In this document: positions 45,082 to 53,375 of the stretch, in pieces
Layout of the letters: every line of letters starts with the position of its first letter
Position numbering within the stretch: the first letter of the stretch is position 1
DNA from: Bradyrhizobium sp. SZCCHNS1050
GTDB lineage: Bacteria; Pseudomonadota; Alphaproteobacteria; Rhizobiales; Xanthobacteraceae
Reading direction: 5' to 3'
Length of the DNA: 64,000 bases
Assembly (NCBI RefSeq): GCF_032484785.1
Contig: NZ_JAUETR010000001.1
Span: 2,235,501-2,299,500, forward strand
Position numbers and translations under genes: made by a program
The notes under the pieces: model-generated
The model's database searches: none
What the model saw: the letters and a program-made list of their open reading frames with translations, nothing else
Told to the model about the DNA's origin: nothing

Positions 45082-46221
45082 TCACTCTGCGGGGGCGCCG
45101 TTGGCGACGAGGCCGCCATTGCCGGATTTCTTGGTGCGGGAGGCCAGTAGCTTGTCGATGCGCGGCTGCACGTAGTCGCCCCAGATGCCGGCGAGGCCGT
45201 TTGGGAAAGCGAGGACGACGGCGATGAACAGCGCTCCCAGGCCAAACAGCCAGAGCTGCGGGAACGTCTCCGAGAGGCTGGTCTTGGCAAAGTTGACGAG
45301 GAGCGAGCCGTAGACCGCGCCGAAGATCGAGAGCCGGCCGCCGACCGCGGTGTAGATCACCATCTCGATCGACGGCACGATGCCGACGAAGGACGGCGAC
45401 ATGAAGCCGACTTCCAAGGTGAACAGCGCGCCGCCGACTGCGGCGAACACGGCGGCCGCGCAGAAAGCAAAGATCTTGAAATTGGCGACGCTGTAGCCGG
45501 AGAAGCGGACCCGGTCCTCCTGCTCACGCATCGCCACCAGGATGCGGCCGAGCTTGGTCAGCCGGATGAACTGGGCGACGAGGATCGCTGCGAACAGGAA
45601 GAACACCTCGACGAAGTAGAGGATGTACTTGGCGTGGTCGGTGCGGATGTCCCAGCCGTGCAGCGTGCGCAGGTCGGTGATGCCGTTGATGCCGCCGGTG
45701 TAGCCCTGCTGTCCCACGATCAGGATCGTCATGATCGCCGCGATCGCCTGGGTGATGATTGCGAAGTACACGCCGCCGACCCGCCGCTTGAACATCGCAG
45801 CGCCGATGATGAAGGCGAAGATCGCCGGCACCAGGATGATCGCGGCGAGCGCGAACGGGAAGCTCTGGAACGGCTTCCAGAAGAACGGCAGCTGCGTCAG
45901 CTGATTCCAATCCATGAAGTCCGGAATGCCCGGCGTCGACTGGATCTTGGTGTTGGCGACGCTGGAGGCTTCCAGCTTGAGGAACATCGCCATGCAGTAG
46001 CCGCCAAGGCCGAAGAACACGCCCTGCCCGAGGCTGAGAATGCCGCCATAGCCCCAGCACAGCACCAGGCCGATCGCGACGAAGGAATACGTCAGATACT
46101 TCGCGACGAGGTTGAGGCGGAAGATGTCGAGTGCCAGCGGCAGGATGACGACGAGCAGCAGCAGCAGCGAAGCGAAGCCGATGAGCTCGGAGCGGTTGAA
46201 GAAGCGCGTGTGGATGATCAT
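45082..46221 (-). CDS. Urea/short-chain amide ABC transporter permease UrtC
   Basis: This 379-residue LivM-type inner-membrane permease has about ten hydrophobic segments. Characteristic stretches are YLTYSFVAIGLVLCWGYGGILSLGQGVFFGLGGYCMAMFLKLEA, GGVYFAIITQAIAAIMTILIVGQQGYTGGINGITD and GRILVAMREQEDRVRFSGYSV (cytoplasmic EAA-like loop). The GQQGYTGGINGITDL segment is typical of UrtC rather than LivM. It follows urtB by 39 bases. Confidence 0.9.
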   Translation of the reverse strand: MIIHTRFFNRSELIGFASLLLLLVVILPLALDIFRLNLVAKYLTYSFVAIGLVLCWGYGGILSLGQGVFFGLGGYCMAMFLKLEASSVANTKIQSTPGIPDFMDWNQLTQLPFFWKPFQSFPFALAAIILVPAIFAFIIGAAMFKRRVGGVYFAIITQAIAAIMTILIVGQQGYTGGINGITDLRTLHGWDIRTDHAKYILYFVEVFFLFAAILVAQFIRLTKLGRILVAMREQEDRVRFSGYSVANFKIFAFCAAAVFAAVGGALFTLEVGFMSPSFVGIVPSIEMVIYTAVGGRLSIFGAVYGSLLVNFAKTSLSETFPQLWLFGLGALFIAVVLAFPNGLAGIWGDYVQPRIDKLLASRTKKSGNGGLVANGAPAE

Positions 46222-46260
46222 GACCGTGCCTTCTGATTCCCTATTCCCTGCGCGTTTCGG

Positions 46261-47187
46261 CTATTTGCGGACCTTCAGGGCAAACAGCCCCTGGGGGCGC
46301 AGCATCAGGATCGCGACGATCGCCAACAGCGTGAGCACCTTGGCCATCGAGCCGGACATGAAGAACTCCATGGTCGACTGCGCCTGGGAGATGGTGAAGG
46401 CCGATGCGATGGTACCGAGCAGGCTGGCGGCGCCGCCGAACACGACGACCAGGAACGTATCGACGATGTAGAGCTGTCCGGCGGTCGGACCGGTCGAGCC
46501 GATCATGGTGAAGGCGGAGCCGGCGACCCCGGCGATGCCGCAGCCGAGGCCGAAGGTGTAGCGGTCGACTTTCTCGGTGTTGATGCCGACGGCGCCCGCC
46601 ATGACGCGGTTCTGCACCACAGCGCGCACCTGCTTGCCCCAGCGCGACAGGAACAGCACGTAGGCCACGACGATCGTGATCAGGATGGTCAAGCACATCA
46701 CGAACATGCCGTTGATTGGGATCTGGATGGCGTCGGTCGCCTGCCAAGAGCCCATCATCCAATCCGGCAACTCGACGCCGACCTCGCGCGCGCCGAACAC
46801 GGAACGATAGGCCTGCTGCAGGATCAGGCTGAGACCCCAGGTGGCGAGCAGCGTGTCGAGTGGCCGCCTGTAGAGACGGCGGATCATCGCCCACTCGACC
46901 AGCATGCCGAGGGATCCGGAGGCGATGAAGGCGAAGATCATCGCGACGAAGAAGTAGCCAGGAAACAACGAGGGCAGGAAATGCTGGAAGGCGTTCGACG
47001 TCATCCAGGTGACGTAGGCGCCGAGGATCATGAACTCGCCATGCGCCATGTTGATGACGCCCATCTGGCCGAAGATGATGGCAAGCCCCAGCGCCATCAG
47101 CACATAGACCGAAAACAGGATGAGGCCCGCGAAGCCCTGCATCGCGAAGATGGCCCCGAGGTCGCCGATGGAATAGTCACCGAACAT
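46261..47187 (-). CDS. Urea/short-chain amide ABC transporter permease UrtB
   Basis: This 308-residue LivH-type permease contains LMALGLAIIFGQMGVINMAHGEFMILGAYVTWM near the N-terminus, TWGLSLILQQAYRSVFGAREVGVELPDW in the middle and LFALKVRK at the C-terminus. The ATG at 47187 follows AGAGGACGG; in-frame codons upstream belong to the leader. It lies 240 bases after urtA, with a large palindrome in between. Confidence 0.9.
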   Translation of the reverse strand: MFGDYSIGDLGAIFAMQGFAGLILFSVYVLMALGLAIIFGQMGVINMAHGEFMILGAYVTWMTSNAFQHFLPSLFPGYFFVAMIFAFIASGSLGMLVEWAMIRRLYRRPLDTLLATWGLSLILQQAYRSVFGAREVGVELPDWMMGSWQATDAIQIPINGMFVMCLTILITIVVAYVLFLSRWGKQVRAVVQNRVMAGAVGINTEKVDRYTFGLGCGIAGVAGSAFTMIGSTGPTAGQLYIVDTFLVVVFGGAASLLGTIASAFTISQAQSTMEFFMSGSMAKVLTLLAIVAILMLRPQGLFALKVRK

Positions 47188-47257
47188 GATCCGTCCTCTC
47201 GTGATGCCCTGCTGCAAAATGGATCGGCGCCGGCACAGTGTGTCCGCAGCCAAGATC

Positions 47258-47362
47258 GCTCCCTCCCCCCTTGTGGGGGAGGGCTAGGGAGGGGGGCCTC
47301 CGCGCCGAGCTGCGGGTGGGGTACCCCCCTCCCCAGCCCTCCCCCACAAGGGGGGAGGGAGC
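47258..47362. repeat. Long hairpin element between urtA and urtB
   Basis: gctccctccccccttgtggg...gggct (47258-47285) and its exact 28-base reverse complement (47335-47362) enclose a further 10-base inverted pair (47287-47296 with 47324-47333). The stem would be one of the strongest in the window. It sits where a hairpin could protect the urtA message and lower read-through to urtBCDE. Confidence 0.85.
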
Positions 47363-47427
47363 GCACTTCCCGCGCAGCAGCATCAGCGATCTCATTCGCC
47401 TGTTGCTATGAGACGCGACAGATCAGC

Positions 47428-48690
47428 TCACTGGTAGCCCTTCGGAAACGGATCGGGCTCGACCAAGTCGGCGGTCTCGTAGATCAGCTCATACTGACCA
47501 TCCGCCTTGGCGCGGCCGACGCGGGTCTTGGACCAGAGATGGTGGTTCTCGTGGATCCGAACGTAGCCTTCCGGCGCGCCCTTGAACTCGATGCCAGGCG
47601 AGGCGGCGGCGACCTTGTCGATGTCGAAGCTGCCGGCCTTTTCCACCGTCAGCTTCCACAGCCACGGACCGAGGTAAGCGGCTTGCGTCACGTCGCCGAT
47701 GACGGTCTTCTCGCCCCACATCTTCTTGAATTCGGCGACGAAGGTCTTGTTGTTCGGATTGTCGAGCGACTGGAAGTACTTCATGCAGGCGTAGGCGCCC
47801 GCGATGTTCTCGCCGCCGATGCCGTCGATTTCGTCCTCGGTCACGGAGATGGTGAGCAGCGTCTGCTTCGACATGTCGATGCCGGCCGCCTTGAGCTGCT
47901 TGTAGAACGCGACGTTGGAGCCGCCGACGATGATCGCGTAGATCACGTCCGGCTTGGTCAGCTTGATCTTGTTGATGACCGAATTGAACTGGGTGTGGCC
48001 GAGCGGGAAGTATTCCTCGCCGACGACCTTGCAGCCCTGCAGATGGCCCTCGATGTGCTTGCGCGCGATCTTGTTCGAGGTGCGCGGCCAGATGTAGTCG
48101 GAGCCGAGCAGATAGAAGGTCTTCGCGCCCTTGGTCTTGTTGACCCAGTCGAGGCCGGCGATGATCTGCTGGGTGGCTTCCTGGCCGGTGTAGATGACGT
48201 TCTTGGACTGCTCGAGGCCTTCGTAGAAGGTCGGGTAGTATAGCATGCCGTTGTACTGCTCGAACACCGGCAGCACCGCCTTGCGGGAGGCGGAGGTCCA
48301 GCAGCCCATCACGGCGGCGCATTTGTCGTTGACCAGCAGCTTCTTCGCCTTTTCGGCGAAGGTCGGCCAGTCGGACGCGCCGTCTTCCTGGATGTACTTG
48401 ATCTTGCGGCCGAGCACACCGCCCGCGGCATTGATCTGCTCGATCGCGAGCTTCTCGGCCTGCACTGACCCGGTCTCGGAGATCGCCATGGTGCCTGTGA
48501 CCGAATGCAGAATACCGACGGTGACTTCGCTATCCGTGACTGCAAGGCCGGTAGTGTTGACAGCGGAGGTTGCGGGGCCGGCGCCGAAGGACGGCCGCGG
48601 CATCATGGCCAGCGCCGGGATCGCGGCCATTCCCATCAGCAATTGGCGCCGAAGCGGCGACTTCAGGCCCTTTTTCGTTTCGTCTGACAT
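47428..48690 (-). CDS. Urea/short-chain amide ABC transporter binding protein UrtA
   Basis: This 420-residue periplasmic protein has a twin-arginine-like leader (SPLRRQLLMGMAAIPALAMM) and the family stretches VTVGILHSVTGTMAISETGSVQAEKLAIEQINAAGG, DWPTFAEKAKKLLVNDKCAAVMGCWTSASRKAVLPVFEQ and LYYPTFYEGLEQSKNVIYTGQEATQQI, which mark UrtA/FmdD rather than LivJ. GGGGTGCTC precedes the ATG; upstream in-frame codons run into the divergent promoter. It is the first gene of the urt-fmd operon and divergent from the NCS1-kinase gene. Confidence 0.92.
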   Translation of the reverse strand: MSDETKKGLKSPLRRQLLMGMAAIPALAMMPRPSFGAGPATSAVNTTGLAVTDSEVTVGILHSVTGTMAISETGSVQAEKLAIEQINAAGGVLGRKIKYIQEDGASDWPTFAEKAKKLLVNDKCAAVMGCWTSASRKAVLPVFEQYNGMLYYPTFYEGLEQSKNVIYTGQEATQQIIAGLDWVNKTKGAKTFYLLGSDYIWPRTSNKIARKHIEGHLQGCKVVGEEYFPLGHTQFNSVINKIKLTKPDVIYAIIVGGSNVAFYKQLKAAGIDMSKQTLLTISVTEDEIDGIGGENIAGAYACMKYFQSLDNPNNKTFVAEFKKMWGEKTVIGDVTQAAYLGPWLWKLTVEKAGSFDIDKVAAASPGIEFKGAPEGYVRIHENHHLWSKTRVGRAKADGQYELIYETADLVEPDPFPKGYQ

Positions 48691-48740
48691 GAGCACCCCA
48701 TTTATTTGGTTCGAGGACACGCGTTGGGTCAGACGAAGGA

Positions 48741-48756
48741 TGGCGCGCTTTGTGCA
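48741..48756 (+). promoter_or_regulatory. Candidate sigma-54 promoter for the NCS1-kinase gene
   Basis: TGGCGCGCTTTGTGCA keeps the GG-N10-GC core and matches TGGCACG-N4-TTGCA at all but two fixed positions. It would start transcription near 48768, about 109 bases before the GTG at 48877. Nitrogen genes commonly use sigma-54. I found no clear NtrC site nearby. Confidence 0.35.
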
Positions 48757-48764
48757 ACGCACGG

Positions 48765-48782
48765 ATACGCAAGATTGCGTAT
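48765..48782. promoter_or_regulatory. Inverted repeat in the urtA/sensor divergent region
   Basis: atacgcaa (48765-48772) and ttgcgtat (48775-48782) are exact reverse complements separated by 2 bases, a compact dyad that could bind a dimeric regulator such as the LuxR-type protein encoded downstream. It is the only clear dyad in the 186-base region. Confidence 0.5.
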
Positions 48783-48876
48783 ACTGCACCGCAAAAGCGC
48801 GACGTAGGCTCTGCGTAAGTCTTGCGAGGGGCAGGACGAGCGTGCGGACAAGCGCTCGCGGGTGAGGAGTTCGAGA

Positions 48877-51800
48877 GTGGCAGGGCGGCAGCGGATCGAC
48901 CGCGTCAGGCGCCAATACAACCAGTGGGTCGCCAACCAGACGTTGGAGGACTATGCGCTCCGTTTCACGGCCAAGAGCGCACGGCGCTGGTCGGCCGCCC
49001 GCGTCGCCAACACCGCGCTGGGCGCGATCTCGTTCCTCGCACTCGAGGCCATCGGCGGCACCATTACGCTGAACTATGGCGTCACCAACGCGACCGCCGC
49101 GATCCTGGTCGCCAGCGTCATCATCTTCTGTTGCGGCCTGCCGATCGCCTATCATGCGGCCAAATGCGGCATCGACATCGACCTGCTGACCCGCGGCGCC
49201 GGCTTCGGCTATATCGGCTCGACCGTCACCTCGCTGATCTACGCGTCGTTCACCTTCATCTTCTTCGCCATCGAGGCGGTCATCCTGGCTTCGGCGCTGG
49301 AGATGTGCTTCGGCATTCCCCGGCCGATCGGCTATCTCATCAGCGCCGTCGTCATCATCCCGCTCGTCACCTACGGCATCACCCTGATCAGTCGCTTCCA
49401 GCTATGGACGCAACCGCTATGGGTCGTGCTGCACATCCTGCCCTTTGCCGCAATCGCCTATGCCAGCCCGCACTCCTTTGTCGAATGGCAGCAGTTTCCC
49501 GGCGAGCACGGCGATCCCATGGGCCATCTCGATCTGGCGCTGTTCGGGACCGCGGCGGCGGTCGTGTTCTCGCTGGTCGCCCAGATCGGCGAGCAGGTCG
49601 ACTTCCTGCGCTTCCTGCCGCGCGACAGCCGCACATCGAAGCGCTCGTGGTGGATCGCGCTGCTGTCGGCTGGCCCCGGCTGGATCGTGCTCGGAGCACT
49701 GAAGCTGCTGGCAGGCTCGTTCCTCGCCTTTTTCGCGCTGAGCCACGGAGTCTCCGCCGACCACGCAGCCGAACCCGCGCACATGTATCTGGAGGCGTTC
49801 CGCTATGTCTTGGCCCGGCCGGACCTGGCGCTTGCGTTGACCGGCACCTTCGTGATCGTCTCTCAGATCAAGATCAACGTCACCAACGCCTATGCCGGCT
49901 CGATCGCCTGGTCGAACTTCTTCTCGCGTCTGACGCACAGCCATCCGGGGCGCGTCGTGTGGCTGGTGTTCAACGTCGTCGTCGCGCTGCTGCTGATGGA
50001 GATCGGCGTCTACAAGGCGCTGGAGCAGACGCTGGCGCTGTACTCCAACATCGCGATCTCCTGGGTCGGCGCACTAGTGGCCGACCTCGTGATCAACAAG
50101 CCGCTGGGCCTGCGCCCGCCGCAGATGGAGTTCAAGCGAGCCCATCTCTACGACATCAACCCGGTCGGTGTCGGCGCGATGACGATCGCGACGATCGTCT
50201 CGATCAGCGCCTTCTATGGCCTGTTCGGGCCGACCGGAAAGGCGCTGTCGACCTTCGTCGCGCTCGGCGTCGCGCTCGTCACCGCGCCTGCGATCGCCTA
50301 TCTGACCGACGGCAAATACTATCTGGCACGCAAGCCAAAGCGGAGCTGGCAGAACATCGAGCGGATCCAATGCTGCATCTGTGAGCATCAGTTCGAGCCG
50401 GAGGACACCGCCTCTTGCCCGGCCTATGCGGGTCCGATCTGCTCGCTGTGCTGCTCGCTCGACGCCCGCTGCCACGACCTGTGCAAGCCGCACGCGCGGG
50501 CACAGGCGCAGGTCGCAGCGGCGCTCAGCGGCATGCTGCCAGAGCCGTTGCTGGCCAAGATCAACTCGCAGCTCGGTCATTATGTCGGTGTATTTCTGAC
50601 ATCGGCCGGGCTCGTCGCACTGACGCTCGGCATGATCTATCTGGAGACCTCGGCGGCGCTCCCGGGCTTCAAGGGCATCATCTCCGACGTGCTGTGGAAG
50701 GTGTTCTTCGCCCTGTCCATCATCATCGGCGTGGTGACCTGGCTGTTCGTGCTGGCGCAGCAGAGCCGTCGCGCCGCCGAGGCCGAGACACGCCGGCAGA
50801 CGCAGCTGTTGATTCAGGAGATCGAGGCGCACAAGCGCACTGACGCAGAGCTGCAACGCGCCAAGGAGGTGGCGGAGTCGGCCAATCTCGCCAAGAGCCG
50901 CTATGTCGTCGGCCTCAGCCATGAGCTGCGCTCGCCGCTGAACGCGATCTCCGGCTATGCGCAACTGCTCGAGCAGGACACGAGCCTTGCGCCGAAGCCG
51001 CGGGACCAGGTCCGCGTCGTCCGCCGCAGCGCCGATCATCTGTCCGGCCTGATCGACGGCATTCTCGATATTTCCAAGATCGAGGCCGGGCGGCTGTATC
51101 TGTCGCGCGACGAGGTCCGTCTCAGCGAATTCCTGGATCAGCTCGTGGGCATGTTCCGATTGCAAGCTGCGGCGAAGGGCGTCGACTTCGTGTTCAAGCG
51201 GCCTGCCGTGCTGCCGCTGGTCGTCTATGCCGACGAGAAGCGGCTGCGCCAGATCCTGATCAACCTGCTGTCGAATGCCATCAAATTCACTGGGGAAGGC
51301 AGCGTCCAGTTCGTCGTGCATTATCGGAGCCCGGTGGCCGAATTCGAGGTGATCGACACCGGTCCGGGCATCCAGCCTGACGATCTGGAGCGCATCTTCG
51401 CGCCCTTCGAGCGCGGCGCGCTCGGGGTTGCGCAGCCGCAGACAGGTACGGGGCTCGGCCTGACGATCAGCCGTCTGCTCGCCGGCGTCATGGGCGGCGA
51501 CATCAAGGTCGTGAGCAAAGTCGGCGCGGGCAGCACGTTCAAGGTCAAGATCCTGCTGTCGGAGGTCACCAACCCGACACGGCATCCACCGGTGAAGGCG
51601 CCGGTGGCCGGCTATCTCGGGCCGCGCAGGACGATTCTGATCACCGACGATGATCCTGTGCATCGCGACCTCCTGCGCGAGGTGCTGACGCCGCTCGGCT
51701 TCATCCTGCTGAGCGCGCCCGACGGTCCCGCCTGCCTCGCGCTTGCACAACATTGCCAGCCGGATCTGTTCGTTCTGGACATCTCGATGCCCGGCATGGA

Positions 51801-52251
51801 CGGCTGGACAGTGGCCGAGACCTTGCGCAACAGCGGTCATCATCAGGCCCGGATCCTGATGACATCTGCGAGCGCGCTCGAAGCGCACGGCCGGCCGTTG
51901 GCGCAACCATTTCACGACAGCTACCTGATGAAGCCGATCGACATCCCAAGGCTGCTGGAGGCGATACGTCAATTGCTGAAGCTCGAATGGAGCTACCAGA
52001 CCGATATCCCCGTGGTTTCGCCACGCTGGCGGCCGGACACCGGATCCAGGCCCCCGCTCAACTATGTCGAGGAGTTGATGAGCCTCGGCCAGATCGGCTA
52101 CATCAGGGCCATTCAGCTCAAGCTCGACGAGATCCGCAATGCGCATCCGGAGCATGCCGACTTCGTCGCACATATGCGCACGCTCGTTGACCGCTTCGAT
52201 CTCGATCAGTACATGGCAACTCTGAAGACCTTGCATGCCTATGAGCACTGA
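48877..52251 (+). CDS. NCS1 transporter-histidine kinase-receiver fusion (hybrid sensor)
   Basis: The protein has 1124 residues. Residues 1-480 are a twelve-helix NCS1 (cytosine/hydantoin permease-like) domain, with LTRGAGFGYIGSTVTSLIY and YGITLISRFQLWTQP. Residues 499-536 hold nine cysteines (CCxC, C, CxxCC, C, C). Two more helices (about 570-640), a coiled coil, HisKA with H682 in LSHELRSPLNA, an HATPase (LLSNAIKF, DTGPGI, GTGLGL) and a receiver with D968 follow. The last 85 residues have no family I recognise. Transporter-like sensors of this plan (compare SLC5-kinase CbrA) couple ligand binding or transport to phosphorylation. GAGGAG favours the GTG at 48877. The divergent urt-fmd operon suggests the ligand is an amide, urea or nucleobase. 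Confidence 0.88.
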   Translation: MAGRQRIDRVRRQYNQWVANQTLEDYALRFTAKSARRWSAARVANTALGAISFLALEAIGGTITLNYGVTNATAAILVASVIIFCCGLPIAYHAAKCGIDIDLLTRGAGFGYIGSTVTSLIYASFTFIFFAIEAVILASALEMCFGIPRPIGYLISAVVIIPLVTYGITLISRFQLWTQPLWVVLHILPFAAIAYASPHSFVEWQQFPGEHGDPMGHLDLALFGTAAAVVFSLVAQIGEQVDFLRFLPRDSRTSKRSWWIALLSAGPGWIVLGALKLLAGSFLAFFALSHGVSADHAAEPAHMYLEAFRYVLARPDLALALTGTFVIVSQIKINVTNAYAGSIAWSNFFSRLTHSHPGRVVWLVFNVVVALLLMEIGVYKALEQTLALYSNIAISWVGALVADLVINKPLGLRPPQMEFKRAHLYDINPVGVGAMTIATIVSISAFYGLFGPTGKALSTFVALGVALVTAPAIAYLTDGKYYLARKPKRSWQNIERIQCCICEHQFEPEDTASCPAYAGPICSLCCSLDARCHDLCKPHARAQAQVAAALSGMLPEPLLAKINSQLGHYVGVFLTSAGLVALTLGMIYLETSAALPGFKGIISDVLWKVFFALSIIIGVVTWLFVLAQQSRRAAEAETRRQTQLLIQEIEAHKRTDAELQRAKEVAESANLAKSRYVVGLSHELRSPLNAISGYAQLLEQDTSLAPKPRDQVRVVRRSADHLSGLIDGILDISKIEAGRLYLSRDEVRLSEFLDQLVGMFRLQAAAKGVDFVFKRPAVLPLVVYADEKRLRQILINLLSNAIKFTGEGSVQFVVHYRSPVAEFEVIDTGPGIQPDDLERIFAPFERGALGVAQPQTGTGLGLTISRLLAGVMGGDIKVVSKVGAGSTFKVKILLSEVTNPTRHPPVKAPVAGYLGPRRTILITDDDPVHRDLLREVLTPLGFILLSAPDGPACLALAQHCQPDLFVLDISMPGMDGWTVAETLRNSGHHQARILMTSASALEAHGRPLAQPFHDSYLMKPIDIPRLLEAIRQLLKLEWSYQTDIPVVSPRWRPDTGSRPPLNYVEELMSLGQIGYIRAIQLKLDEIRNAHPEHADFVAHMRTLVDRFDLDQYMATLKTLHAYEH

Positions 52252-53158
52252 CAGCAGGAAGCGTGACGTCGCGCTGGTGGTCGACGACTCGCCAGAAACG
52301 CTTCGGCTGCTCACCGACGCGCTGGATAGCGCCGGCATGACCGTGATGGTGGCGCTCGACGGCGCGGCCGCGATGCGCATCGTCGACCAGATCACGCCGG
52401 ACATCATCCTGCTCGACGCGGTCATGCCGGGCATGGACGGCTTCGAAACGTGCCGCAAGCTGAAGCGCGAGGCCGGCCTCTCCAACGTCCCCGTGATCTT
52501 CATGACCGGGCTCGCCGATACCGAGCATATCGTGAAAGGACTGGAGGCCGGCGGCGTCGATTACGTCACCAAGCCCATCGCGGTCTCGGAAATGCTGGCG
52601 CGCATCCGCGTGCATCTCGCGAACGCCCGGATGACGCAGAGCGCGCGCGCCGCACTCGATGTCTCCGGCCGCTTCCTGCTTGCCGTCAACCGTGAGGGAC
52701 GGCTGATGTGGGCAACGCCGCAGGCGCAGAAGCTGCTGTCGGACAGTCTTGGCACCGCCGACGACGTCGTGCTGCCGGAGGCGCTGCGGCTGTGGCTGGA
52801 TCAGGCGCAGAACGGCAAGGGCGGTGCGAAGGCCGCCGCTTCGATCCCGGATCATCCCGAACTGCGCCTCTACTATATGGGCGGAGCCGGGCCCAACGAG
52901 TTCCTGCTGCGGCTCGCCAAGGAGTCCTCCGGTGAGCTGCCCAAGGAGTTCTCCAGCGAGTTCGGTCTCACCACGCGCGAGGGCGAGGTGCTGTCATGGC
53001 TCTCCAAGGGCAAGACCAACCGCGACATCGCGCAGATTCTGGGACTGAGTCCGCGCACCGTCGACAAGCACCTTGAGCAGATCTACGCCAAGCTCGGCGT
53101 CGAGAACCGCACCGCCGCCGCGGCGGTCGCGACGGGGGTGACGCGGCGGGAGGGATGA
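52235..53158 (+). CDS. Response regulator with REC and LuxR-type HTH
   Basis: The protein (307 residues) has an N-terminal receiver at 10-130 (VVDDSPET; phospho-acceptor D61 in ILLDAVMPGMDGF; K in VTKPIAV), a middle segment of about 90 residues resembling a small PAS-like fold (RFLLAVNREGRLMWATPQAQKLL), and a C-terminal LuxR/GerE helix-turn-helix (LTTREGEVLSWLSKGKTNRDIAQILGLSPRTVDKHLEQIYAKL). It overlaps the sensor gene by 17 bases, so they are a cognate pair. GAAG seven bases before the ATG at 52235 favours it over 52241. The likely targets are the adjacent urt-fmd promoter and its own. Confidence 0.92.
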   Translation: MPMSTDSRKRDVALVVDDSPETLRLLTDALDSAGMTVMVALDGAAAMRIVDQITPDIILLDAVMPGMDGFETCRKLKREAGLSNVPVIFMTGLADTEHIVKGLEAGGVDYVTKPIAVSEMLARIRVHLANARMTQSARAALDVSGRFLLAVNREGRLMWATPQAQKLLSDSLGTADDVVLPEALRLWLDQAQNGKGGAKAAASIPDHPELRLYYMGGAGPNEFLLRLAKESSGELPKEFSSEFGLTTREGEVLSWLSKGKTNRDIAQILGLSPRTVDKHLEQIYAKLGVENRTAAAAVATGVTRREG

Positions 53159-53191
53159 GGCGGGCCGACCAGCGTGCCCCAACCATCACTG

Positions 53192-53342
53192 CCGTCCCGC
53201 GCAAGCCCTGCGGCGCGAAGCGCCGGCGGGCGCCGACCCGGGACCGATACCGCGTGATGCTGCTTGAGGCGGGACGAAAGTTGACGTTGTGCCCAACACA
53301 CCTGCCGGTGGCTATGGATCCCCGCTTTCGCGGGGACGACGC
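53192..53342. repeat. Dispersed intergenic repeat, copy 2 (family C)
   Basis: It begins cgtcccgcgcaagccc and ends cccgctttcgcggggacgac, and shares gcgaagcg, cgggcgccgacccgg, ataccgcgtgat and ccggtggctatgg in order with 3008-3158. It lies between the converging response regulator and monooxygenase genes and may terminate both. Confidence 0.7.
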
Positions 53343-53375
53343 CGTCTTTGGAGCGGCACACCGGCCGTCAAAAGC

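Noticed and set aside
48847..48876. GTG at 48862 as start of the NCS1-kinase
   Set aside because: The GAGGAG at 48864-48869 lies downstream of it and is well placed for 48877.
48822..50384. 520-codon open frame overlapping the NCS1 domain in another phase
   Set aside because: Arg/Pro/Ala-rich and without hydrophobic pattern; the NCS1 frame is clearly the coding one.
50074..52503. 809-codon open frame opposite the NCS1-kinase gene
   Set aside because: Antisense shadow; the sense frame has complete kinase and receiver motifs.
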